64,000 nucleotides of DNA. Source: Hybos culiciformis (taxonomy: Eukaryota; Arthropoda; Insecta; Diptera; Hybotidae). Both the position numbers and the translations under genes were made by a program. The notes under the pieces were generated by a model, which was given only the letters and a program-made list of their open reading frames with translations, ran no database searches and had not been told where the DNA came from. Where the stretch lies: contig OZ023273.1 in the NCBI GenBank assembly GCA_964007475.1, positions 118,963,812 through 119,027,811 of the forward strand, written 5' to 3'. Below, in pieces: positions 24,199 through 36,700 of the stretch (position 1 is the first letter of the stretch; each line of letters begins with the position of its first letter).

Positions 24199-25340
24199 CG
24201 CTCGGTTTAATTCTTTTAAATAATAATCTGGATTCTGAAATATTAGTTACATAAATCAATGTATTTTAAAATGCCTTGGAAAACTAAAATATTATATTGT
24301 TATTAGTAGACTTCATAACATTATGTATAATGCATGATATGAGTTGAATAATCAACATAAATATTGCTATAATAGCTATACAATATACAAAACATTATGT
24401 ATGTAGGGTAATACGTTTAATTTTTATGTGCAAGGATTTGAAGGATGAAAAACATGGTAAATGGTAAATCATTATATGTTCGGTAAACAACAGGTTGTTT
24501 ATAATATGGTTATTTTTTAGTTGAAAGTTTATTATATGTACATAGTAAAGTGCACATAGTTACGAAAAATAAATACACACGAAATGTAAATGAATGCCTA
24601 GGTGTGCATTTTTTTTCACTACGTACCAAAAGCGGAATTGACGTCACATATTTTATCTTTCGAAATAAATATTTCTTTGAATTTGAATTTTATATATATT
24701 TTTTTTAACTATTAACTGAACTCGCACAATTTATTCAAATAATAATCTAACCACATACATATTTGATTGAATAAAGGCAAATTTTTTGGTTCTATTTCAG
24801 TTTTTGAATCATAACTTTTTTTTTTAGCGAGACGGTTAAAAATTTCGGAAAAGGATTTGTCAAACAGGTTAATAATTGTATTTATGATTTAAAGCAATAT
24901 TATTTGTGGAATTTACAAATTTAATTATAACTTTGTAGGAAAATAAGATTTTTAGGAATTTCTTTTTCATTATTTATGTTTTCCTTAATATTTATGTTAA
25001 ATTTTAGAAATGTAAAAAATACACGCAAATTTGTAATAAAATTTTCCTTTGAAAAAAATAAAGATAAAAGCTTAACTTTAATATTTGTTTTTTAATTTAG
25101 GTACAGATAATTTTTTTTTCTCTAAACAGAAATGAATAAAAAATTATCACTTAGCTGAATGATAATTTATCGCTTATATTGATTTTGACAAAATTCTTAC
25201 CAACTTGTACTTACTTTGTTGTAACCCAAAAGAGCTTTTTCATAATTGCTAGATTTCATCATTAGTTTAGCTTGATCGCATAATAGTTTTATTGTCGTAT
25301 CTATTTCTTCAATAGTATCAACAGGTGGTTTTTTCGGCAT
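24199..25340 (-). CDS. Possible alternative first exons of Odad4, or TPR paralogue fragment
   Basis: Exon 25215-25340 begins with ATG and encodes 42 residues starting MPKKPPVDTIEEI and ending in a TPR helix, LMMKSSNYEKALLGYNK, with a perfect GTAAGT donor in phase 0. This mirrors the end of Odad4 exon 2 (NGNYENALLSLSK, also phase 0). Splicing directly to Odad4 exon 3 at 22011 would give the smooth TPR run NYEKALLGYNK-ALDLHNT. A second small segment, 24199-24234 (36 bases, TTTCAG acceptor and GTAATT donor), encodes NPDYYLKELNRA, which also looks like TPR loop and helix B, and is phase 0 on both sides. Whether these are an alternative promoter and N-terminus of Odad4 or the remains of a tandem paralogue cannot be decided without transcripts. 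Confidence 0.5.
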
Positions 25341-25676
25341 CGTTAAATAATTCTCCAAGAATCTGTACAAAAACAAAACATTATATAACCATAAGTATTA
25401 AGACGTAACGTAAAAAAAGAAATTGTTGGAAAAAAATAGGAATTATCAAAATAATTTCAATAAAAAGAATTATTTGTAATTGTAACTTCTATAAAAATTG
25501 TGTAATAATTATTTATGTATTATTATACTTATTTCCAGGATAATAAAAGATTGTGGAATTGTATCTTATTTTCATATTTATCATAAGAAGTTTTTTATTT
25601 GGAAGGACTTATGACTGTTATGAGAATAGGCATCATATGGGCAACGTCTACGAAAATAATGGGTACAAAAAAAGCA

Positions 25677-25762
25677 ACATAACGTCTACCTCCGTTATGT
25701 CTTTTTTGTTATTGAACTTATGTCGCTTTAAATGCGACATAAAGTCCAAAGATTTTATGTCG
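25677..25762. repeat. Cluster of three short palindromes
   Basis: Three adjacent hairpins share a TTATG(T)CG theme: ACATAACG/CGTTATGT (25677-25684 with 25693-25700), TTATGTCGC/GCGACATAA (25718-25726 with 25734-25742) and CGACATAAA/TTTATGTCG (25735-25743 with 25754-25762). Two of them overlap and so are alternative foldings. This resembles the inside of a small foldback element, but its ends and target duplication were not found. Confidence 0.5.
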
Positions 25763-27179
25763 TTTCCGAAATGGTTAGAGGCTACTACAAATTTAGATCC
25801 GAGTCCCCAATTGAAGGCTAGCTTAAAAGTCAGTTTTGAAATTTAGGTATAATCCGAATAGGCTATTTAAAACACTGGATGACGAGAAAAAAATTTAAAA
25901 GTTATATAAATCACAATTTAATATTAAACACATAACAAAAAACATGATGTGAAAAACAAAGTCAAAAAAAAATTATGGGATTAATTATGCATTTTAAGTC
26001 AAAGTCTTTAAAATGTTTTAACTGAACATTTATATTCGGCTACTTATTAAGGAAGTCTTTTAATAAATGTAATAATAAACGAATCAAATAAAGATAAAAA
26101 TTTTCTACCTTACATTTATATTATGTATTTAATTGTACTTTTTTTATTATTCATTAAAGTAAAAATTTTCTTTTTAAAAAAGAAATAAAATATTATTGAA
26201 TAATATTAAAATGTGTAAAATTTACTCATCATAAAACCAAAAAGTTTTAAAATATAATTCATACAATTTTTTTATTATATATTATTGTTAATGCATACCT
26301 ACAAATTAGCATCGTACTTAAAAAATAAAAAACATATTTCTCAATCATACAAGCATATTGTAAGTATTTCCACAGGAATCGTGGTAGTACGGTTATATGA
26401 ACATTTTGTTCAACTAGACGAAAAACGCATGACGAACCCACAATGATGTAATATATTAACCAATAATTTAAAAAAGGTAAAACTCAAAAAGTTATATATA
26501 CCCTAATGAGCCATATTTTTAACCCAATTTTTTTAAAGATATCCATAAGTAATTAGTTAAAAATAATTAACAATTTTTTATAACTTTAATTTATCCTTTA
26601 AAACAGCATATTCAATTATATCCACTTATTTACTACAATTATTGGATAATTATCAGTAGTGCAATGGTAAAATAACATATACATTATACGTACATAATGC
26701 GTTTTGAAATTTAGATTTTTGATTGTAAAATATTATTAGTCCATTAAACAATTTGCGAATAAATAACTAGTTGTTTGGAAAATAATGTAAATTATTACAT
26801 TATATTTAACAGAATTTATTCTTTCACCGTTCACGATATTTTTCATACTAAATTGAAAATAATTGTATGCAATTTAAGGTAAAAAGATAATGATATTATG
26901 TCTGATTAACAAGGAAGGATTATGTACGAATTATGTTTTTTTTTTTTTACAAATTTGATTTTCGTAAATTGCAGACGATGACAACAATCAAAATATTGAA
27001 CGTCATGCGCTTTTAAATTTAGAGTGGACCAGTTTCTTCAAATTTTTTTTTATTTGTTAAAATTTATATGTATCAATATACTTATATGTATATATGTATC
27101 AATATACTTATTTTCATCGGAGTCTATTTAAAGTTTTACAAAAATCTAATATATGTAAATGAAAATTATTTACGTTCTC

Positions 27180-27360
27180 AGCTGGTTGAGAGAGAGGATC
27201 CAACTCCTGAAATCGTAGAACCTTTAGTCAACGTGAGAGTGAACAAGATTGCGCATATTTTGGACTTTAAAGAGTTTAATTCGATTGCGTTATTCATTAT
27301 AGTCACAAGTTACAAGCATTTTACTGGCGGCTGGACTGGTGGTGCTTTAGTATTCTGGTA
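27180..27360 (+). other. Exon-like island of unknown nature
   Basis: GTTCTCAG is followed by an open 51-base stretch (LVEREDPTPEIVEPLVN) and then GTGAGAG, a plausible phase 0-0 micro-exon. The same frame stays open on to 27358 (TAA at 27359). Base composition is more balanced than its surroundings. No partner exons and no family were recognised; it could be a transposon scrap. Confidence 0.2.
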
Positions 27361-30300
27361 AATGTAATTGGAATTAAAAATTTCATATTATTTTAGCCGA
27401 ATTCATAGTACAAAGTGCGTACTAATGTTATGAAAAAGGATATTATTTATTCTTAGTTTAACTTCTACATATACTTTAAATATTTAAGATTATATTCCAA
27501 GATACTCGAAATTTTATTCCTTTAGATTCCTTTAGATTTCGATCCTATTTCATAATTAATTTTATATAAATTTTGAAACAAATTTCTCTTCTTTATTTGA
27601 ATTGAGGAATAATAGCAAATAACATAATAAATAATGGATGTCAGCATGAGACATCACGAAAAATTAAGTCACATTATTTTTTTTTTTTTTTTAATATACC
27701 AACTCTAAAAGGCATAAAAATATAAATTTAAAATATATAATTTTTAACGTTGAAAATTATATTAAACAAAATTAAGGACAATAAATGTAACGTATTTATT
27801 ACAGAAATTCATTTTCATTAAAAAATTAAAGAATAATATACAACTTTTATAAAATAAATATTCTAGCTATAAATGAAATTCTTTGATATAAATTATTGAT
27901 TGTAATAAAAATATTTTATTTATAATTATAATTACATAAATTTACATTGCTTTACGTTAACAATTTATTTCGTTATATTAATTGTGTATACTGAGAGGGT
28001 TGATATTCTGTTAACTAGTTTTAGCAGAATTTTAACATATCGAATTTTGAAACTAGGCGCTGGAAATTATAAATTAGAAAAATATATTATTAAAATTAGT
28101 AGGTATTAATTAAGATTAGTTGTAAAATGAAATACTTAATTGAAAGTATGAGTTCGATTTCTATGAAACTTTTATAATGAAATACCTCGAGGGTAAGTTA
28201 GGATCTGGACTATAGTACTTTGAAATAGCTACTATCTCTACATTTCGAACAAAATTCAAAATCATTGGGATAAAAATAAAAATATGTATTTTAGTAATTT
28301 GATTCGTGAAATTTCTTCTTTGCAATTCCTGTGTTAAAAATAAAAATAAAATATAAATGTATGTTAAAAAGTATATGTAGAGGAATGTAATTTTCATGAA
28401 TCCAACTAATACCCTGTTGCTTTTTTTTTATTCAATATTTTATATACCAAATGCAAATTCATTTAAATAGTTTTGTTTTTAAATACTGAATTGTATAGTG
28501 AATTAGAGTTTTTATATGAATTATTTTTTTTTGTTATTATTGGCAAACCACAAAAAAGAAAATTAGATTCTCTACCAAATAAAATTATTACGATAACTTA
28601 ACTTTCAAGCATTATTGAACGAACTTTATGTTATAATTTATGATTTTTTTTTTTGGATAAAAAACAGTTGGTTTTTAACTTGTTTTTACTAATTTTTTTT
28701 TTTTTTTTACCAAATTATTGTTGAAAGCAATGTACTTTTTTGTTACGAAAAGTAATTCTTAATGGAATTGTAGAAAGTTTAGATATTATAATTTTATGCC
28801 AAATAACATGCAATCCTGAATGGAAGTTCATCAATAAAAATTTATTAAATAATGTTTAATTTCACTGGCACGCAATATAAAATGGTTTAAAATATATTTT
28901 TCATGTGTATAAGGTGAAAATCTATCAGGTAACTTGACATAAGAGTGCAATTGTATACGACCTATGTATATATTTGACTTGATATAATATCTGCAAAATT
29001 ATTGTGCAATCATTCTAACATGGGTTTCAATATTATAATCTCGCATTAGAATAACGCATATAAGAGAAAATTTTTAAATTTCTTCATTTAATACAATTGT
29101 TCCCTAGATAAAAACAAATCAATAAAATAAAAAATTTATAGAAAGTATTACATGCATGCGTGTAATAGCAGAAACATTTATTTCATACTTTAAAGACTTG
29201 AATATTGAAGATCCGAGTTCAATACTTATATAATTTATAAAAATAATTGAAATTATGTACAACAGACTATTGAATGCGACAATTAAATGTCCTATATCAT
29301 GAAAAAAAATGCAAATTCGACTTTGGAACTTAATACTGGGAAAAAAATTTAAATCGTAAAACTTCCTTTAGTTTAAGTCCAAGGGTATAAGCAATCCGTA
29401 ATAGCTCAGGGAATAGCTAACTACCCTAAAGATAAACCGATATCATTAACATTTAAAACAAAAAGGTCTCAAGGATTGAATTCAATTATTGAATTAAAAA
29501 TACAAAAATCATCTAGGATCAAAATATTAAAAAGAGCTGGCACTTTCAGTGCAGCAGAGTTCGCATGAATTAATAAAATAAATAAAATAAACATATTTGA
29601 CCATATTTGACATGGTCACGCTCAAGACGTATTGCTCGAGATTACAAAATATTTCTTCATTACTTTTGAAGCTGAAACTTTATAGAAACTATTGAAACTA
29701 CTGAAGAAGTATGGTAAGGACGAAGAAACAAACCTTTTAGAAAACTAAATATTAAATAGTGTTTTTAAAATTATTTGGGATTTGATGAGCAGAATTGACT
29801 CAAGATAATGTAAATTTACATATGTATAAATATTATTACTAAGTAATTGACTAGGTAGAAATTTATGGTTTAAAGTTATTTAGAGTGTCTAAAGTTTATA
29901 TAATTTCGATGGATATTATATTAGTAAATGTTTGCATTTGCATTTTTGCTATATATTCTACGAGTATATTATTTGTTTTACATATAATCACATAAACATT
30001 ATTTTATTAATAAATCAATACATTATTGATATTATAACTTTTAATGATTGTGTTTTATGAAAACATTTTTTATCGTAATTTAAATCATAACATAAATTCG
30101 AAATAATATAATACTTTTGTGTTGTACATATATTATATCTATGTGTAATTTATTTATTAATACCAACTTTTAAATGTTAACAGTTTCTATGTATGTAATA
30201 CAGTACCTATATACATAGAATCATATTTGTTTTCATTTAATTCAACATTTAATTTACTGTATAAACTATACAACAACTATAACGAAGCAGGATTATTAAC

Positions 30301-32853
30301 ATTAAGAAATTGGTCTCACTTAAGTATTAGAATCGTAAGTACACACAACAATTTTTTTTTGGTTTCGTTTGATACTAATCACGAATACAATAAAAGAAGT
30401 ATGTATACATATATACAATGCTTTTTAAACATAAGAAAATATAAAACAATGTTGACTTCGATATCGTGACAATTTTAATTTTGAAACAAATTAATTTAAA
30501 TTATTGTTATGCCTTTTCTAAATAATATGGAAATGAAAAATTACATAAAATGAATGTATATCGCATCACGAGTATATTAAACGACATACTTTTGTCCTTA
30601 ATGGAAGGATGATATGGACATGAGACTTGCATACTACTTCTAGGCCTTCCAGCAGGTATGAGAGTAAGTATTATATCTAGAAAATCTTTTTTAAAACTTA
30701 TTCTGAGTTAAAAAGCGGCTTTACTTGTTTGGAAACATTTTGAGCCAACATATCGCCATATAACTTCATTTTTTCTTAATTCTTAAGAAATTTTTTTTAA
30801 ATAAGTTAATGCTGAATTCATTTTCTAGGAAATAAAACAAAATGAAAATGTTTTGCTTGTATTATTTAATAAGCAATATTTTAAAGAATTTAGAATAACT
30901 AACTACCCAAAAATGATTACAAATATCTCGAATTTAGAATATGGCAATAAAATAAATACACAAGCGCATAATTTATGAAAAATGTGCAGTCTATTAAAGA
31001 TATTACTACAATAATACTTTTAAGACTTTTTATATATGTTTATCATTGATCACTATAATATTCATTGATAAACCTATAATATCTTATGTATGCTGCCTAT
31101 ATTAAAAATAATAGGATATACACTATACTTACCACAAACCGGAAAGAGTAGTAGTAAAATCGAAAAATAAATGACATAAAATCGAAATCTAAAAAAAAAA
31201 ATACATAAAATTTATTTCTTACGGCCAAGGTGGGCAACAAAACTTTATGGTAAATCCAGAGAGATAAATATTTTGATGCGTAAGTTTTCAATTGATTTTA
31301 AATGTACATTATATATAAAAAATTTCTAGTGATGCTGAAGAAGAGACAAGAAGTTACTTTATAATATTATAAATTTAATTATAAATTTTTATAATTATGT
31401 AAGTGACCCACACCCCAGCATTTAAAATTGTACATATTTTCAACAAAAATTATGAAAACATTGCAATATGACTAAAGATAAGATACTGAATTATAAATTA
31501 ATGAAAAAATATTATTAAGTTGGAATGAATACGTAAATTATATGTTTATGTGTTCATTATTTGCATATGTTTTAGTTAGTTTCTGATGTAATTATGTTAT
31601 TAATATTTAATATGCCTATTTAAAAAAAAAATTAAATAGTATTGAACTTCGATTGAAGAACTAGTAATCTTTGTATAAGCTCATATTGTTGTATAAGCTG
31701 ATATTGTATAAGCTTTAATTTTTAATGTTTCAACTTTCTTTTGCAACAATTTTAAGAATATAATAATTTAAAAACAAAAAAAATTAAAATAAAAAAATTT
31801 AATGTAACGATAAACTATGTATAATTGAAAATTAAGAATGATATATTTTTTAATAAAATGTTTATAGTGTACTATCATTTTGATTCGTGAACGTTTCGTT
31901 TTCCGTTTTCCAAAATTTATCAAATTCTTTAATTATCAATCATCAATTTTGTGTAAATGTCAAGTAATAAAATAAAAACAGGAATCAAGGAAATGGCTTC
32001 GTATTATATGGATAAATTTGAAAACGCAAATAAATTGATTTTTATACAAATTCCACATATTCGAAATATCCATGGACCCTATTATTTGAAATAAAAATAA
32101 ACTCAAAATTTGGTTGGATAAATTTTACAAGTTTAAATATTGTAAAATATTAAGGATTTTCATCAAATCCTAAGTTTTATATAAAACTTCCATTCTATTA
32201 TTTTTAGTTGAAAATAAAGAAAATAATGTAGCCATAATATGAATTTTCAATTGAAAATAATATCTTTCAAAGGAACTGAAATTGTTGAAAGCTCAATGAA
32301 CTTCCATGAAATGCATACAATACATAGTTTTATAGAAGAAGAATTCACTATTCCAGTATAAAATTACAACGTAATGTGTCATCTGTTATTTTTTATTTCA
32401 GTATAAATGCACACAAAAATTCTAAATTCCAGATAAATAATTACAAAATTATAAAATCAGCAGACTTGTTTTCTATTTTTAATTCCAAGTCATTTTGTAC
32501 TATAATAATAATCCGTATATACGTATATTCATAAGAGAATTTTTTTTAAATAAAAATAATAAATGTATTGATTTCATTCTTACAACCCACTTAACCGCAC
32601 AACAATATAGAAAAGTAAAGATGTGCGACTATTTCTCGGAGACTTTATTAACAAATATGTTTTTTATTATACTTATTTTCTCATTTTGAAATTCTCTTCC
32701 AATTAATATTTATACATATATGTTTGCATCAATATTTATTGTATTGTTAAAATTGAAACAAAAAACCATCATATAGTTTCACTAAATGTAATAATTGAAT
32801 AGGAAAACACGTTTGTACTAAAAATCAAAAATTTTATAAATTTTTTTTTCAGC

Positions 32854-33255
32854 GAAAGTTTCTGGCTTAAGTCTTTTGATTTTTAAGAATAAATTAACTT
32901 ATTTTCTAGAAACCTATAGAGATTATAATATAAACATTTTTTATGGAAATAATAATTTCTGCCAAAATAATATTATTTAGGTAAACAATTAATTTTATAA
33001 TATCTTTAAATTGGGGGACACCTTTCATTAGTCTGAGGATTTCGAAAAAGATATGATCAAATCTTGAAATTTATAGCTATTATGTTATAAATTGTAAGCT
33101 TCCATTTTTAATAATAAAATGTTCAACAATTGTTGAATAACCATACTAGTTTAAATCGATCGACACCTTAATTTTTAAGTTCTTTCATTCGTGAACACGA
33201 TTTCCAAATATATTGTTATATTTGTAAAATCAAAAGACTTAAGCCAGAAACTTTC
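32854..33255. mobile_element. MITE-like element with perfect 30-bp inverted repeats
   Basis: Positions 32854-32883 (beginning GAAAGTTTCTGGCTTAAGTC) are exactly the reverse complement of 33226-33255. Between them are about 340 bases of AT-rich DNA with no coding capacity. Beyond the right arm the sequence reads toward CAGGGTGCTATATC on the minus strand, a string reminiscent of Tc1/mariner ends, but it has no counterpart on the left and no TA duplication is evident. Superfamily unassigned. Confidence 0.65.
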
Positions 33256-33621
33256 TCAAAAATTGATATAGCACCCTGTTGAACATACATATATTTATTT
33301 TAAATTACGTTCCAATTAATATGAATCAGTAAGGAATCAAAAGTTTGCTATGTGTTATACAACAAATTTAATTTACATAGAACGAATAGTAACCTAAAGA
33401 TTAACAAATCGCATTAATAATATAAATAAAACAAATAAGATGAACAAGCAATATTAATTTACTTTTCACCAAAATAAAGAAAAATTCTGTGGTAAAATTT
33501 CATTAAAAAAAAAAACGCTGTTATTTAGCAGGTCTTAATTACCAGCCATGGGTAACAGTAGTGGTTATAATTTAATAATTTTACTATCTTCTCGTGAGAT
33601 GAATTTTGTAATAAGAAAATT

Positions 33622-33665
33622 TTTATTTAATATTTTAATCGAAGTTTGTCAGTTGATCAGTTCAG
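33622..33665 (+). promoter_or_regulatory. Core promoter of secreted-protein gene
   Basis: A TATA-like TATTTAA at 33623-33629 stands about 28 bases before an arthropod initiator TCAGTT at 33649-33654; a second TCAGTT follows at 33657. The ATG of the signal-peptide exon comes 89 bases after the first initiator adenine. No downstream promoter element was recognised. Confidence 0.45.
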
Positions 33666-33739
33666 ACGTAAAAATTGTTTTCTTAGCGAAAAAATTTAAT
33701 AAAATAAATAATTTTTAATTTTTCTTATTACAAAAATAA

Positions 33740-36700
33740 ATGAAAATGTGGACATTATGGTTTTTTGGAATTTTATTTTTAATTAATGTGCTTGGAGCAC
33801 CACTTGATGGTGATTATTTGATTATTTAATTTTTTGAAATAATGTTTAATAATTAATAAAAATACAAATATATGTATATATAGTAAAAGAAGAAATTCCT
33901 TTCGATATTGCGCCTTTGGCTAAAAGAAAAAAAACATATTCAAACATATTTATAACTTGAAATTAAAGTTATTTTATATTAATGATGAAAAAAAAAAGAA
34001 TTGTTAAACATTTTTTACTTAATACTAAAAAAAAAAGAATTCTAGTGAATTTCAAATTAAAATGTTAAGAAATCGTGAATGAAGAAATTGTTTATTCAAT
34101 TTTATTTTTTTTCAATGAATGAAATTACAATAATAATAATAGTAATAATAAAAAAAAAACTATTTAATTTATTCGGGTCGCATGTTAATTTAGCAAAGTG
34201 AAAAAATAATAATAATTTTTTTTTTAAATAATTATGCGCATTTGAACTGATGATTTTGCAATTACTCGCAATTATTTCGAAAAAAATTGAAGTACCTGAG
34301 ATGAATTTCATTCAATTATAGTTTTCTTTTTAACAGATTTTTTGTTATTGTTCTTATGCAATAAAAAAAAGAACATCCAAAGCCACCCAAAATAACAATT
34401 ACTATACATTTATTATTAAGGCTGTATCATTTAATTTATATAAATAAAATTTATCTATTTAAATAATTTTAAACCGGAATTTATCCGGAAAACAAAAAAA
34501 AATTAAAGGACAAAAAATTTATTTTTTTCATAATTTCTTTATAGATTTAGTAAATATAAAATTAGTGTTTCAATTTATAACATATATTAATTTAAATAAT
34601 TTTTTTTTTTTGAAAGAAATAACTTTGTGAAAATTTATGACAAGTTAGAAAAAATTAGAAAAAATCAATGTTGTTATAGAATTATTATCTTTATAAAAAA
34701 TTATAATATGAATGCAAAAAATACATTGAAAAAATTTTAGAATTTTATATAATTTATTTTTAACTATATGATACGAAGTATGATTCATTTAGTTAAATTA
34801 CGGAAAAACTTACCCCACATAACACTCCAAATGTACTAAGTAATTTTTCTAGATCTACCAAATCGAAACTTTTGCCTGAAGGAGTTAGGGAAAAGAAAAG
34901 TTTTAATATCAATAAATGCGAAATAAACCACAGCGGGTGCCGAAATTTCTTTTGTCATCATGCTTATAATAAAACACTAAGCATATTGTCTAAAGACGGG
35001 AGAATTATGCAACTCATATTAATTTTATGTATATTTTTATATAAATGAGTACTGAAACGTGGGATTTTCCTAAGAATCACGGGTTCATAATTTTGCTATG
35101 ATATCATAATTGTTATATTTCACTAAAAGCTTTTGAGTTAACGTTAAAAAAGTTTAATAGTTTAATTTTCAAACGTCCGATACTAGAAGTGTTTTAAATG
35201 AACATTATTTTATCTGCAGCAAAAATGTATATCTATCTTTAATATTCAAATGGATCAAAATTGGTTCTTTAAGTTCACTCATATTATTTATTATTATGAT
35301 AACTAGATTTGCGTTCTGCATTTGTAATATGTTTCATTTGCACATAGTGCGTCATATTATTAGGATTTTTTTTTTTTGCATATAGTGATGGGAAGCTCTT
35401 TAAGTTCGTTTTCTAAGACATTTTAAAAAATAAACGTTAAAAAAATTTTAATAAATTTTTTTTTATGTATACATGAAAAAAAACTTCGTATCCAAAAAAT
35501 TTTCTGTAGAAAAATCAAGAACAGCCATAAAATCTACATAATATGACAATTTTCTAGATCAAAAGATAATTGTTAAGTGAATTTATTTAGTTGTACAAAT
35601 GAAGGTAGAATAGTCAAAAATCGTAAGAACAGAGTATAAAATATTTGTACTTATAACATTGAATTACTTAAGAATTATATGGAAGATTGGGTATCCTTAT
35701 TTTCAGAATGAAATTTTATACACACAATTTTTTTTTTTCGACTAGACTAAGTAAATTGATGGTTGCACCTAAAAATCTGCAGAAAATTCGATAACAGGTT
35801 TTTTAAATTTTATTTATGGTTATTATAATTATAATATTATAGTGTATTATTAGTGTTAAAATTGGTTTGTTTAAGCTTTGTTAGTTTTTAATCAATTCCT
35901 CTTTTATTTGTCATGAATCCAAAATATCTTCATTCCCAATATTATTTCAATAGAAAACAAGTTTCTTTTTTAATCCATATACATATAAATCAAATACAAA
36001 AATAAAAATGTGTAATTATTAAAAATAATTTTTAATTATGCAAATTGTGAAAAATAAAATAAAAAAGAATATTGTCTTAAATTCTCATAAATTTTTTTAA
36101 ATCATCTTTAATTTCGTTATTTTCATTTTTAATTACTTTAAATGCAACTAACGATATTAACCCTTGTGCATCATAATAAAAATCGTGGGTCATATATTAG
36201 TACCTGTACAAATTAAAAAAGAAATATTTATAAACTTACTCGAAATTATTAGATGCAACAGCAATTACTTCCAACATTTTATGTTTTTATAATATGAATC
36301 AAATGAACTATGAATATGAATCAAATGGACAAATGGAGTGCAACCGACACAATTTGTTGTTACTGAATTGAAAATGTACGGTGACTGATTGATCTGTTAC
36401 GTTATTGGGGTGTTCTATGATGGGTTAAAAGACGCTAAAGATATTAAAATGTTACAACAAATTTAAGAAAAAGTATTCTTATAATGAAACTAATTTTTTC
36501 CTCTTGGTTAAACACTCTAATAGATCTTACTAAATTCAAATAATTATTTTTTTCAAATTTCATAATTTTTCAAAAAGTTTTTTTGATTCTATCTAAGACT
36601 CTCTTATCTACATAAAATGCATCACGAATCTATTTTTCAAATTTATGTATAAACAAAATATTTTAGTTATTCTTTTTAGTTAAAAAAAAAAATTCGAGGG

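Larger units (their letters stand above)
25341..33621. other. Large intergenic region, 8.3 kb
   Basis: AT-rich, with no gene that I can support. It holds the palindrome cluster at 25677-25762, an exon-like island at 27180-27360, a duplicated string about 27063-27113 (ATGTATCAATATACTTAT twice) and the inverted-repeat element at 32854-33255. A stretch at about 29280-29720 has higher complexity but no readable coding signal. It probably separates the divergent promoters of Odad4 and the secreted-protein gene. Confidence 0.5.

Noticed and set aside
29280..29720. Possible retrotransposon coding remnant (frame RIKILKRAGTFSAAEFA)
   Set aside because: Seventeen codons only, with no flanking domain and no target duplication.
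34850..34990. Further alternative exons after the signal-peptide exon, including a GKR-containing frame and a Cys-rich frame with SGCRNFFC
   Set aside because: Acceptor and phase fit one frame while the Cys-rich peptide is in another; both are short and unsupported, so a neuropeptide claim would be over-reading.
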